DNA of 35,659 nucleotides from Bacteroidales bacterium (GCA_017460915.1 JAFUAA010000017.1:1-35659), one strand, 5' to 3'; positions 1 to 8,419 are shown, counted from the stretch's first letter. Notes: generated by a model from the sequence alone, not told the origin. Numbers and translations: made by a program.

Positions 1-219
1 CCGACCATCGCCGACCCGATTCAGGGTGGCGGCTTGTTCCAGCGCGGTGCCGTCAGCGATGAAGCGTACCACGGCAATCGCGATGGCAACACGCCCATGC
101 TGCCCAACCACGGCTCAATCACGAACGAAGACGCCTCAGGGTCTCTCGGCAGCGGCATCGCCGTGCTGCTGGGCCTTGGCGCAGCCTACCTGGTGGGCAA
201 GAAGCGCAGGGAGGAGTAA
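1..219 (+). CDS. C-terminal end of a membrane-anchored surface protein (partial)
   Basis: The reading frame is open from the first base to a TAA at 217-219, so only the last 72 codons are present. The visible tail has a polar stretch (LPNHGSITNEDASGS), then a glycine/alanine/leucine-rich hydrophobic segment (GSGIAVLLGLGAAYLVG), and ends in the basic cluster KKRREE. This order (short motif, one membrane span, basic end) is that of C-terminal anchor or sorting signals. From such a tail I infer an exported protein held in the membrane, or processed, at its C-terminus. The catalytic or binding part lies outside the window, so its function cannot be named. A hairpin-plus-T-run terminator follows at about 412-442. 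Confidence 0.6.
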   Translation, partial: PTIADPIQGGGLFQRGAVSDEAYHGNRDGNTPMLPNHGSITNEDASGSLGSGIAVLLGLGAAYLVGKKRREE

Positions 220-411
220 TAGGTTCACGGCGGGAATGGAGGTGACGTTAAGTTTTCATGCGGCGGTTGCAATGGTTACTAGCAACCAACCAGTGTTGCC
301 GGCGCAATACACCACAGCGAACACCTCCATTGACTCCGTAGAATCTTCGATTTCCCCGCAAAGCGGGAAACTCCACGTTGAGAAAACCTTTCTTTTTAAT
401 TTTTGTTGGTG

Positions 412-442
412 AGCCAGTGGCGCTTGCTGCTGGCTTTTTTTT
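412..442 (+). terminator. Probable intrinsic terminator before the MATE gene
   Basis: AGCCAG (412-417) pairs with CTGGCT (430-435) around a 12-base loop and is followed by an unbroken run of T. It fits termination of transcription from the left. It overlaps the -33 part of the promoter of the next gene. Confidence 0.55.
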
Positions 443-453
443 TGCTATTTTTG
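424..453 (+). promoter_or_regulatory. Bacteroidota-type promoter of the MATE gene
   Basis: TTG (424-426), a 19-base spacer and TATTTTTG (446-453) match the Bacteroidota sigma-ABfr consensus (TTTG about 20 bases before TAnnTTTG). The ATG at 473 lies only about 13 bases after the expected transcription start, so the leader is very short. Confidence 0.65.
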
Positions 454-472
454 CAGGCTCAAAATCACACCA

Positions 473-1840
473 ATGGAACAATTTGACAGGACGAAAGAAC
501 TGGAAACCAAAAATATACCTGCTTTGCTTTGGGCTTATGCCTTGCCGAGCATCGTCAGCCACATCATCGCCTCGATCTATAACATCGTTGACCGCGTGTT
601 TCTGGGGCAGTATGTGGGGGCACTGGCCATCGCGGGCTTGGCCATCACCATGCCCATCATGAATATCATCCATGCCTTCGGATCGTTGGTGGGCACCGGT
701 TCGGCGGCCCGCATGTCGATTATCCTCGGCAAGAAGGACTACAACTGGGCGGAGAAGATCCTCGGCAACAGCATGTTGCTCACTTTCTTCTTCGGCTTTC
801 TCTTCGTCACGGGCGGCTATCTCTTCATGGACAAGATCCTGACGCTTTTCGGCGCCTCGGCTGACACCATCGCCTATGCCCGCGAGTATATGGACATCGT
901 GCTTCCCGGTATGTTCATGACCACGCTGTCGTTCAACCTCACCGGCTTGATGCGCGCCACGGGCTATCCCAAGAAGTCGATGTGGATCGTGGCGGGTGGC
1001 GCCATCCTCAACATCTTCCTCGACGCGCTGTTTATCTACGGATTGGACTGGGGCATCGCCGGAGCGGCATGGGCCACTACCATCTCGATGTCGTGCACGG
1101 GCGTGATTTCTATCGTGCATTTCGTCAAGAGGAGCTCGTTCATCCGTTTCCGTCGCCATGCTTGGGTTCCCAAACTCTACATCTTCCGCAACATCCTGAT
1201 GATTGGCTTGAGTCCCTTCTCGATGAACTTGGCCGCCTCAGCAGTGGTGGCATTGCTCAACAACCAGCTCATTCGTTACGGCACCGACTTGGCCGTTGGG
1301 GCCTATGGTCTCGTCAACACCTTCGGCAGCCTCAGCGTGATGCTGATGGTGGGTCTGTGCCAAGGTATGCAGCCCATCGCGGGCTATAACTACGGCGCGG
1401 GGCATCCGCATCGTTTGCGCGAGGTGTATTCCCTCACGATGAAACTCAACGTGCTGGTGGGCTTCGTCGGGGCGGTGCTGGCTTTGGCCTTGCCTCATGC
1501 CATGCTGCGCTTCTTCACCAAGGAGGAAGAGCTCATCCAGATTGGCATTCCCGCCATGCGTTTCATGATGGTGATGTTCCCCTTGGTGGGCTTCACCATT
1601 ACCAACTCCAATTTTTTCCAAAGTATCGACAAGCCTTGGATTGCGATTGTCACCAGTCTCTCGCGGCAGGTGCTCTTCCTCACCCCGATGATCTACATCA
1701 TCCCGCCCTTGTTTGTCAACGCGGGCGCGACTGGCCTGACGGGCGTTTGGGCTTCGATGACCATCAGCGACTTCCTCGGTGCGGTGCTGGCCTTCGTGCT
1801 GATGCTCTCGCAACGACACGTATTTAAAGAAACAACATAA
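473..1840 (+). CDS. MATE family multidrug/toxin exporter
   Basis: 455 residues, the usual length for the family. The protein is almost wholly hydrophobic, with about 12 predicted membrane spans. It opens with the typical MATE segment: an amphipathic start (MEQFDRTKELETKNIPALLW), then IVSHIIASIYNIVDRVFLGQ, and a VGTGSAARMSIILGKKD loop. Family members exchange Na+ or H+ for drugs or other organic cations across the inner membrane; the substrate here is unknown. The second half repeats the fold, as usual (SMNLAASAVVALLNNQLIRY, then GMQPIAGYNYGAG). It has its own promoter at 424-453 and is followed by a repeat element, so it is probably monocistronic. Family call is firm; substrate is not inferable. 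Confidence 0.93.
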   Translation: MEQFDRTKELETKNIPALLWAYALPSIVSHIIASIYNIVDRVFLGQYVGALAIAGLAITMPIMNIIHAFGSLVGTGSAARMSIILGKKDYNWAEKILGNSMLLTFFFGFLFVTGGYLFMDKILTLFGASADTIAYAREYMDIVLPGMFMTTLSFNLTGLMRATGYPKKSMWIVAGGAILNIFLDALFIYGLDWGIAGAAWATTISMSCTGVISIVHFVKRSSFIRFRRHAWVPKLYIFRNILMIGLSPFSMNLAASAVVALLNNQLIRYGTDLAVGAYGLVNTFGSLSVMLMVGLCQGMQPIAGYNYGAGHPHRLREVYSLTMKLNVLVGFVGAVLALALPHAMLRFFTKEEELIQIGIPAMRFMMVMFPLVGFTITNSNFFQSIDKPWIAIVTSLSRQVLFLTPMIYIIPPLFVNAGATGLTGVWASMTISDFLGAVLAFVLMLSQRHVFKETT

Positions 1841-1888
1841 GGCCCCTGAGCCCTCGGTTCCTGAACCTGTCGAAGGAGTCGAAGGGCC
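1841..1888 (+). repeat. Dispersed palindromic repeat, CCTTCGACAGG type
   Basis: Directly after the MATE stop. GGCCC (1841-1845) pairs with GGGCC (1884-1888), and the inner part carries CCTGTCGAAGG. The reverse complement of this core (CCTTCGACAGG) recurs at 25311-25321 inside the glycosyltransferase gene. The GTCGAAGG unit is partly doubled (CTGTCGAAGGAGTCGAAGGG). This is a REP-like element in both layout and placement; a role in transcript ends is possible but not shown. Confidence 0.6.
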
Positions 1889-1899
1889 ACCATCAAACA

Positions 1900-2199
1900 A
1901 TGGACACCACCAATGCCATAACGACCCCTACCAACACCCATATCGTGGACTCGTGCCTGGTGAAGACCAAGGCCGACATGCGTCGGTTTTTGGCACAGGT
2001 TCGCGATGCAGCAGCACCAGAAATGGCTGTTTGCCAACGTGATATGGAGTCGCAGGTCAGGGAATGGCGGGCGCACAATTTGTTCTATATGCTGCACGTG
2101 TTCCGCAGTCGTACCCACGACGTCGACCTCGAGTTGCGGCAGCCGTGGTGGCGCGAATGGTTTTGCTGCGTGGTGAGTTTCTTTTATTTTTGGGACTAA
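1900..2199 (+). CDS. Uncharacterised 99-aa protein
   Basis: Small open frame between the MATE gene and a signal-peptide protein. No family was recognised. There is no signal peptide; the N-terminus is rich in Thr/Asn and the middle is charged and probably helical (KADMRRFLAQVRD). The C-terminus is aromatic and tryptophan-rich (RQPWWREWFCCVVSFFYFWD), which could be a short membrane-associated helix. The ATG at 1900 follows the repeat at 1841-1888 and has no clear promoter, so it may be co-transcribed with the MATE gene. Codon use resembles its neighbours, which supports a real gene, but it is a short frame without known relatives to me. Confidence 0.5.
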   Translation: MDTTNAITTPTNTHIVDSCLVKTKADMRRFLAQVRDAAAPEMAVCQRDMESQVREWRAHNLFYMLHVFRSRTHDVDLELRQPWWREWFCCVVSFFYFWD

Positions 2200-2215
2200 A
2201 AAGGGGGGCGAAATG

Positions 2216-2245
2216 TTGTTTTTCCAAAAAAAGGCATTACTTTTG
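2216..2245 (+). promoter_or_regulatory. Bacteroidota-type promoter upstream of the 226-aa secreted protein
   Basis: TTG (2216-2218), 19 bases, TACTTTTG (2238-2245). The spacing equals that of the MATE promoter. It leaves a leader of about 53 bases before the ATG at 2306. Confidence 0.6.
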
Positions 2246-2305
2246 CAGGGTTTTACCTTCCGTAATGACACAATCAATCCATTTAATAACTAAAATCGTA
2301 ATGCA

Positions 2306-2986
2306 ATGAAGAAGAAAAACTTGTTCACACTCATGGCTTTAGCTCTCGCTATGCTGGTGGGTAGCACCTCGGTTGATGCCCAAATCCGTGGCATTGGCGA
2401 AAAAGTGAAATCGGGCGTCAGCAACGCCGCATCAAAGACTGTCTCCGAAAAAGTGAGCATTGAGAAGATTCCGGCCACCGTTGAGGAGTTCAGAACCCTG
2501 CAAGCCGAAATCGGTACCACCCCCGAAGGCTGCGTCATGCTACAGTTGGTGGCCATGGAGATGTACCGTCGCGACAAGGTCGTCGGTAGGGAATGCCTCA
2601 GCCTGAACAACACTACGACCAACCTCGGTTCGGTGACGAACCGCCTCAACGAGCTCTATCGTGAGAACGACACCTATGCCCGTCCTTATATCGTCGCGGC
2701 CTGCTTCAAAGGCGCCAAACCTTCTAACGGCTATAATCCCGACAAACCTTACACCCTCCGTTTGCGCATGGATCCGACCAAGACCGACCAACGCTCGCAA
2801 ATCCTGAAAGGCGTCGTGAAGTATGTCCAACTCTACAGCGACGGCTGGGACAACCCCTGGCGCAACGTTGACGTGGTGAAACAACAAGGAGAGGAGTTCT
2901 ATCGTGTCGCCAATTGTCCCGCCATCCTCACCCAGTGCAAAGAGATTGATTTCGACTCGAGTGCCGACTGGAAAGGATTGGAATAA
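2306..2986 (+). CDS. Secreted protein of unknown function, 226 aa
   Basis: The start at 2306 gives a clear Sec signal peptide (MKKKNLFTLMALALAMLVGS, cleavage likely after VDA). The mature part begins with an amphipathic lysine-rich segment (IGEKVKSGVSNAASKTVSEK), followed by a domain with EFRTLQAEIGTTPEGCVMLQ and ECLSLNNTTTNLGSVTNRLN. It ends acidic and aromatic. The pattern 'TPEGCV..L..A...Y' followed by a residue-rich C-terminal half recalls a family of uncharacterised Bacteroidales exported proteins (possibly DUF6935), but I am not sure of that name. It has its own promoter (2216-2245) and is followed by a palindromic repeat at 2999-3026. No catalytic motif is visible. Confidence 0.75.
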   Translation: MKKKNLFTLMALALAMLVGSTSVDAQIRGIGEKVKSGVSNAASKTVSEKVSIEKIPATVEEFRTLQAEIGTTPEGCVMLQLVAMEMYRRDKVVGRECLSLNNTTTNLGSVTNRLNELYRENDTYARPYIVAACFKGAKPSNGYNPDKPYTLRLRMDPTKTDQRSQILKGVVKYVQLYSDGWDNPWRNVDVVKQQGEEFYRVANCPAILTQCKEIDFDSSADWKGLE

Positions 2987-2998
2987 TTAGAACACCTT

Positions 2999-3026
2999 GT
3001 AAAGATGCGATGAATTGCGTCTCTAC
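2999..3026. repeat. GTAGAGACG-type palindrome, degenerate copy
   Basis: An imperfect 28-base palindrome, GTAAAGATGCGA followed by TGAATTGCGTCTCTAC, placed between two genes. It is related to the copies at 9247-9272 and 25687-25714, which share the right arm GCGTCTC or CGTCTCTAC. Confidence 0.55.
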
Positions 3027-3045
3027 CAACAATAACACATTAGAA

Positions 3046-5181
3046 ATGAAACGATTACATATTTTTACCCTACTTTTTGTCATCTTCCCGTCCTTTCTCT
3101 TCGCCGGCGAAGGCATGTGGATTCCCATGTTGCTGCAATACAACGAGAAAGAAATGCAGGAAATGGGCATGCGCATCACAGCTGACGACATCTACAGCAT
3201 CAACCACAGCAGCCTGAAGGATGCCATCGTCCTCTTTGGCGGCGGCTGCACGGGCGAAATCGTCAGCAACCAAGGTCTGTTGCTCACCAACCACCACTGT
3301 GGCTACGACTACATCCAGAAGCACAGCTCCGTGGAACACGACTACCTCACCAACGGCTTCTGGGCCATGAATAGGGGAGAAGAGCTGCCCTGCCCCGGCC
3401 TCAGCGTCATCTTCCTCCGCGAGATGCGCGACGTGACCGAGAAAATCCTTCACAACATTGATATCGATATGCCCGAAGACGAACGTCAGGCCAAAATCGA
3501 CGAGAACGTCAAGAAACTCGTAGCAGAGTTCGAGAAGCAGACCGATTACAAGGTCAGCATCAAACCCTTCTTCCTGGGCAACGAATACTATATGCTGTTT
3601 AACGAGACCTACACCGACGTGCGCCTCGTGGGCTGCCCGCCGAGCAACATCGGCAAGTTTGGCGGCGACACCGACAACTGGGTGTGGCCTCGCCATACGG
3701 GCGACTTCTCGATTTTCCGCGTCTATGCCGACAAGGACGGCCACCCAGCAGCCTACAGCGAGGACAACGTGCCCTACAAGCCCGCCAAGCATCTCGACAT
3801 CTCGCTGAAAGGTGCCGAAGAAGGCGACTTTGCCTTCGTGTTCGGCTATCCCGCCCGCACCAATGAATATCTGCCTGCCGTGGCCGTCGACCAAGAAGCC
3901 AACCTCATCGACCCCGTCACGGTCGACCTGCGCGGCAAGGTACTCGACATCTACAACCGCTATCAGGAACAAGACCCCAAGGTGCGCATCCAATACGCCT
4001 CCAAGCACGCTGGCATCGGCAACGGTTGGAAGAAGTGGATGGGCGTCACCGAGGGCATCAACCACTTCCGCGGCGTCGAGAAGAAAGAAGCCTACGAAAA
4101 GGGCTTTCAGGAATGGGCATTGGCGGCACGTAATCGCTATATGTACATCGACCTGCTGCGCCAGTTCAAGGACAACTACAAGCAATTGGAACCCTATCAG
4201 TTGGCCTACACCTATGTGGCTGAGGCCGGACTGCGCATCGAACTCGTCAGCTTTGCAGGACGTTTTGCCCGTCTCTCCGAGGTGACCAAGGACACGCCGC
4301 AAGAAGACATCGACCGGATGCTCCACCAACTGAAGGGCACCTCCGAGAACTTCTTCAAGGATTATTACGAACCCATTGACCGCGACGTGGCCAAAATGCT
4401 GCTCAAGGAATACCTGGAGGCCCAGTCCACCGACTTCCGCCCCACGTTCCTTAACGACATCAAGGACGTGGACAGCTATGTCGACAAGCTCTTCGACAAG
4501 ACGATGTTCACTGACGAAGCCAAGGTGACGGCCTTGCTCGACAATTTCAAGGCCAAGGATGCCAAGAAACTGGCCAACGACCCCGCCATGAAGGTCTACC
4601 AGAGCCTCATCGGATTCTTCCGCAACGAGGTGCACGGCAAGATGGCAAGCATAACTGCCGACAACGACCGCCTGCGCCGCATCTATATGAAAGGCCAGAT
4701 GGAGATGCAACCAGAGAAGCGCTTCTCGCCCGACGCCAACTTCACGTTGCGCGTCACCTACGGCAGGGTGGAAGGCTTCCGACCCAAGGATGGCATGAAA
4801 TACAAGCACTTCACCACCCTCGAAGGCATTATGCAGAAGGAGAATCCCGACATCTACGACTATGTGGTGGAACCCCGCCTGAAGGAACTCTATAACAAGA
4901 AAGACTACGGCCGTTATGCCGACAAGGACGGCACGATGCACGTGGCCTTCACGGCTAGTGTGCACACCACAGGCGGCAACTCGGGCAGTCCCATCCTGAA
5001 TGCCGACGGACAGCTGCTCGGCCTCAACTTCGACCGCTGCTGGGAAGGCACGATGAGCGACCTCATCTACGACCCCGACATCTGCCGCAACATCAGCGTC
5101 GACATCCGCTATGTGCTCTTCATCATCGACAAGTTTGCCGGTGCAGGGCACTTGATTGACGAGATGACGATTGTGGAATAG
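3046..5181 (+). CDS. S46 family dipeptidyl-peptidase, DPP11-type (Asp/Glu-specific)
   Basis: 711 residues from the ATG at 3046, chosen because it gives a clean signal peptide (MKRLHIFTLLFVIFPSFLFA) followed by the mature start GEGMWIPMLL typical of S46 enzymes. The chymotrypsin-like triad is visible: His in LLLTNHHCGYDYI, Asp in FGGDTDNWVWPRHTGDF, Ser in HTTGGNSGSPILN. These exopeptidases release dipeptides from oligopeptides in the periplasm and feed amino-acid-fermenting Bacteroidota. Eighteen residues after the catalytic Ser the sequence reads GLNFDRCWEG. Counted from Ser655 of Porphyromonas gingivalis DPP11, this Arg falls at position 673, the residue reported to set Asp/Glu preference (Gly in DPP7). 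Acidic P1 specificity is therefore inferred. A terminator follows at 5207-5232. Its last 18 codons recur at 8495-8551. Confidence 0.93.
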   Translation: MKRLHIFTLLFVIFPSFLFAGEGMWIPMLLQYNEKEMQEMGMRITADDIYSINHSSLKDAIVLFGGGCTGEIVSNQGLLLTNHHCGYDYIQKHSSVEHDYLTNGFWAMNRGEELPCPGLSVIFLREMRDVTEKILHNIDIDMPEDERQAKIDENVKKLVAEFEKQTDYKVSIKPFFLGNEYYMLFNETYTDVRLVGCPPSNIGKFGGDTDNWVWPRHTGDFSIFRVYADKDGHPAAYSEDNVPYKPAKHLDISLKGAEEGDFAFVFGYPARTNEYLPAVAVDQEANLIDPVTVDLRGKVLDIYNRYQEQDPKVRIQYASKHAGIGNGWKKWMGVTEGINHFRGVEKKEAYEKGFQEWALAARNRYMYIDLLRQFKDNYKQLEPYQLAYTYVAEAGLRIELVSFAGRFARLSEVTKDTPQEDIDRMLHQLKGTSENFFKDYYEPIDRDVAKMLLKEYLEAQSTDFRPTFLNDIKDVDSYVDKLFDKTMFTDEAKVTALLDNFKAKDAKKLANDPAMKVYQSLIGFFRNEVHGKMASITADNDRLRRIYMKGQMEMQPEKRFSPDANFTLRVTYGRVEGFRPKDGMKYKHFTTLEGIMQKENPDIYDYVVEPRLKELYNKKDYGRYADKDGTMHVAFTASVHTTGGNSGSPILNADGQLLGLNFDRCWEGTMSDLIYDPDICRNISVDIRYVLFIIDKFAGAGHLIDEMTIVE

Positions 5182-5206
5182 GGGTTGTCGAACGCAAATG
5201 AAAGGA

Positions 5207-5232
5207 GGCTCCAACGATGGGAGCCTTTTTTT
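5207..5232 (+). terminator. Intrinsic terminator of the S46 peptidase gene
   Basis: GGCTCC (5207-5212), loop AACGAT, GGAGCC (5220-5225), then seven T. It lies between the convergent S46 and C10 peptidase genes. Confidence 0.8.
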
Positions 5233-5233
5233 C

Positions 5234-7085
5234 TTATTCTTTCACTATTTTTTCGAAATACACGTTCCCTAGGTTGGTCAGTACCTTGACGACGTAGATT
5301 CCCGAAGGGAGACGTGAGATGTCAACAGCCTCGCTCTGCGGGTTGTTCTTCATCACCATTGGGTTGCCAAGGATGCCAAAAACCGCGACTTGTTTCATCA
5401 TGTCCTGCTTGTCGCACAGGGTTATATGGAACTTCCCTGTGTTGGGGTTGGGGTGGATGGTCATGCCCTGGCCTGACAAGGAGGTTGGCGTAACGCTTTC
5501 TATAGGCATGATGCCTTGCTCTTCAGCTGTTTCTTTTGGGCTTTCATCATTGCCGCGCAAGGTTGTTTCGCATTGTTCGCATGGGGTGATGTAGGCTCGA
5601 AACTCCGAGCCTGCCTCTGCTCGGAAACCGTCCCGCAGCAAAACAGTCTTGTGGGCAGTGTATTCAGCTTGGGCATTTTGAGGAATTGTCCGATAATAGC
5701 CTGTTGCATCCTCTGTTTGGGTAACGCTCTCTAAACGTGTAAAGGTTCTTGGTGTGATTTCATAAGGTATCTTATCTGTATGGTTGAGATAGTAGTCATA
5801 TAAGTTAGATGTAAAATCACAATAATTGTCATTTTCATCAGGAACGATGTTGAAAATAGCAGAATGAAAACTGCTAAGATCAATAGTGTCATAACTTCGA
5901 ATAACATATAAGCTATCAACGGAATAATAATGCCCTTGGTAATTTCCGTTCCATCCCCAATTAAAGTGAAATAAATCATCACTATTATAGCCGTCACAAA
6001 TAAAAGTGTGGCCTTCACTATTCCAATTCCATGGCCAGAAATTATTAGCATGGATACTGCCTGCAGAATAACAAATAGGATGCCCTTTGTCTAATTCATC
6101 TTTTAATTGTTCTTTCCATGTTCTTTGATTAAAAGTTTTCCATCTTAAATCAACATTACTATAACCGAATTTCTTGAACGCATTTTTTGTCCTAACGGGA
6201 CCTGAACTGGACTGGCATTGATTACTGGCACAATAATTCGTATCAGCCCTCTCTGCGCAATCAAAAATAAGCATAGCAATAGCATCCCTATGGGTGGCAA
6301 ATAAATATTCTGCATATGTCGGTTCAATCGTTCCCATGTTTACATAATTGCCAAGATCATCAATCATATTACACCAATCATATTGTTTGATACTGTCTTC
6401 CATATACACGGGGTACTTCCAATAATACATAATTTGAGCCATGGCAATGGCAGGACAACCAGCGGGGCTATAAATTGCATCCCCACAATCCTGACAAGTA
6501 TCAAGAATAGAATTGTTGTATGCATGGTTTATTTTTTCAGAAAAGAAAACGCTTCCATGCCCATTTGCATTTGGGTGATAGTACCTTAACCTCGTCTGTG
6601 ATTGCCCCCATTCTGATTTGGTCAGAGGTTCAACAACTCTGTGAATTTCCATGTCTCGATCGTAAGTTTGAAGTGCTTCCCAATCAGACAGAGGCTCCAA
6701 CTCTGAAATTGAGTCAAAGCAAAACTGCGAATATGCAGCATATTCCTCAACGAAATCACGCAACCCATCGGGTATTTGATTAAATTGATTCAAAATAGTC
6801 TCGCCGTGACCTTCAGTGATATAACCTAACACAGGCACACAGGCCTTATGACCAGAAAGCAGCACGGTCTCTCCTGTTTTCAAAATGCACTTCGTATAGC
6901 AGCGTGTCAACTTGATTCACTATAGAAAACACCGTATCAACAGTATTGATGGAAATATTGTTCTTTCCATAATATCTCATCGTATTCACAGCTGCTTGTA
7001 TCGCCTCCTGTTGTGATACTTGTTGGCCATTAGTTATCCCAATAAGGGTAAAAACCATAATGCTGAAAAAAAATAATCTTTTCAT
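5234..7085 (-). pseudogene. C10 (streptopain-like) cysteine peptidase with T9SS sorting domain, frameshifted
   Basis: The gene starts at ATG 7085 with a signal peptide (MKRLFFFSIMVFTLIGITNG) and a Spi-type propeptide (QQEAIQAAVNTMRYYG). It runs in one frame to about 6870 and continues in another frame to the stop at 5234. The join is at ...TTTGAAAACAGGAGAG (about 6866-6885 on the plus strand), where one extra A in a four-A run, or a two-base loss, explains the shift; skipping one A restores HFETGETVLLSGHKACVPVL. The catalytic Cys is in SPAGCPAIAMAQIMYYW (codon 6455-6457) and the His in SEGHTFICDGYN (codon 6008-6010), both typical of family C10. Then comes a VLLRDGFRAEAGSEFRAYI segment and a T9SS C-terminal domain (HPNPNTGKFHITL ... 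LPSGIYVVKV). The intact protein would be about 615 residues, secreted by T9SS. As read it should yield only a short propeptide, unless the shift is a sequencing error. Base composition changes near 5735: the catalytic part is AT-rich, the sorting end GC-richer. Confidence 0.85.
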
Positions 7086-7101
7086 AACCAACCTTTTTTC
7101 A

Positions 7102-7572
7102 TTATTCAAAACGAATGCATCGTGCATCACAGCAAATACTTGGTTCTATATAATAATCACCGAAACTTGTATAAAGAGGATCAAAAAACAACGCTCCTTC
7201 CATATAACATTTTTTGGAAATGTCGAAACCATCCGGAAGCGGTCCAAGCAAATCTATATATAAAAAATCATGCCCATTAAGATTGTCAGGATAATCAAAT
7301 AATGGCAAGAGATGGTCACCATCCCACCCCTCATAGAAATATCCACACACTCGAATAGAGTCCCCCTCATGAGACCAATGGGGATAATTCCTTAAATCGC
7401 CATCGCAAACTCTATAAGTGTAGTTTCTAATGACTGCTTCGCAGGTGTTGTAGCCCTCTGCAGTCAGTTCAGGTATTTCTTCCTGGGAATAGGGCTGCTG
7501 GCAACTATTGATTTTACTACAGCATGCCAAGGCAAATGTAGTCAAAACCATCATAAAAAGATACTTTTTCAT
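7102..7572 (-). CDS. Small lipoprotein next to the C10 peptidase
   Basis: 156 residues. The N-terminus MKKYLFMMVLTTFALACCS is a lipoprotein signal, with the lipobox around LACC. The mature part is Cys- and aromatic-rich and acidic; recognisable pieces are TCEAVIRNYTYRVCDGDL and YFYEGWDGDHLLPLFDYP. I do not recognise the family and see no catalytic motif. It lies 16 bases upstream of the C10 peptidase start and 4 bases downstream of the tail-fibre-like gene, so the three form one operon. In other bacteria, genes beside C10 peptidases can encode inhibitors, but those resemble the propeptide and this protein does not visibly do so; a partner or inhibitor role is only a guess. Confidence 0.8.
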   Translation of the reverse strand: MKKYLFMMVLTTFALACCSKINSCQQPYSQEEIPELTAEGYNTCEAVIRNYTYRVCDGDLRNYPHWSHEGDSIRVCGYFYEGWDGDHLLPLFDYPDNLNGHDFLYIDLLGPLPDGFDISKKCYMEGALFFDPLYTSFGDYYIEPSICCDARCIRFE

Positions 7573-7576
7573 GGCT

Positions 7577-8419
7577 TCATACCCTTTCCTCGTTTTGTCG
7601 TTTCAGCTCATCAATCTGCTTCTGAAGTTCGATGACATACAGCGTCAGTTCCTCAACTTTTTCCAAAAGGACGGCGTTCATCTCGCCTAATTGCACTCCG
7701 TTTTCCAGCACCTCGCATTCTGAAGGGACATTTGGCAAATGGCTGTACTCTTTTATGTAAGCCTCTAACTCATAAAGTCCTGTCAACTTGTAGTTGGGAA
7801 GGAATACATAATCACACCACCCATCCAAAGAAACGACCACTTCTTTTGCGCGGATTGTCCCGTCCACGGAAAGCCTTGAACTGGGGCATTTTGTGTTGAT
7901 GCCGACATAGCCTTTGTAATCTTTTTCTTCACAAAGGAAAACGACATTATTAAGTCCACCACCGTTCTGGTCCCAAGTCTTCCAGAAGTTGAGTCCATGG
8001 CCTTGAGAACTGTCGTTGACATATTCAATGCCCCACGAGCCATAGGGGTATGTTTGTGAAGTTTCGTCGCCGAAAAGGATGGATCCATTGGTCGAACCGA
8101 GAGCCTTGTTGGTGATGTCTGCCGTACGCGAAATGAGAAAGTTGCCTCCTTTCACATGGAGCATTTGCCGAGGCGTGTTGGTGTTCACTCCAATGAAGCC
8201 GCTGGTTTTACCATTACCTCCATCAATGTACATCCTCATCAGATTGTATGTACGGATTTCAATGGGGTTGTCGGAGGCGGTTCCGAAAACAGCCGTGGTC
8301 GGTGGCGTTGTGGATGAAAGGCTGTTGCCCCCCAGCACCCAAGGTGTATAGGTCTGTGCTGAAGCGTGTGCTACGAATCCCAAAGAGGCAGCAATGATGA
8401 GTGATTTGAAATGTTTCAT
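7577..8419 (-). CDS. Secreted tail-fibre-domain-like protein
   Basis: 280 residues from ATG 8419, with a Sec signal peptide (MKHFKSLIIAASLGFVAHASA). The middle holds two 'GVNT..P...L.V.G' units (FIGVNTNTPRQMLHVKGG and YVGINTKCPSSRLSVDGTIR). This repeat is common in Bacteroidota exported proteins related to phage tail-fibre shafts. The C-terminus (ELEAYIKEYSHLPNVPSE, LGEMNAVLLEKVEELTLYVI) ends in a coiled coil of about 40 residues, like the S74-type chaperone-domain region of fibre proteins but without a clear autocleavage site. The likely role is a trimeric surface or secreted fibre; ligand unknown. It is the first gene of the operon with the lipoprotein and C10 peptidase, behind the promoter at 8445-8474. 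Confidence 0.8.
   Translation of the reverse strand: MKHFKSLIIAASLGFVAHASAQTYTPWVLGGNSLSSTTPPTTAVFGTASDNPIEIRTYNLMRMYIDGGNGKTSGFIGVNTNTPRQMLHVKGGNFLISRTADITNKALGSTNGSILFGDETSQTYPYGSWGIEYVNDSSQGHGLNFWKTWDQNGGGLNNVVFLCEEKDYKGYVGINTKCPSSRLSVDGTIRAKEVVVSLDGWCDYVFLPNYKLTGLYELEAYIKEYSHLPNVPSECEVLENGVQLGEMNAVLLEKVEELTLYVIELQKQIDELKRQNEERV

Noticed and set aside
26-412. 128-codon plus-strand frame over the C-terminal anchor gene
   Set aside because: It ends in unrelated sequence with no motif; the frame open from base 1 has the membrane anchor.
248-1159. 303-codon minus-strand frame over the MATE gene
   Set aside because: Low-complexity His/Arg/Gly sequence typical of antisense shadows; the plus-strand MATE protein is unmistakable.
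3070-5214. 714-codon open frame on the minus strand opposite the S46 peptidase
   Set aside because: It is a shadow of a GC-rich gene: the opposite strand has the catalytic triad and signal peptide, and this frame has no known motif or ribosome-site context.
5234-6910. Independent C10 peptidase gene starting at 6910
   Set aside because: This would lack the signal peptide and half of the propeptide, both of which lie just upstream in another frame; a frameshifted gene explains all pieces.
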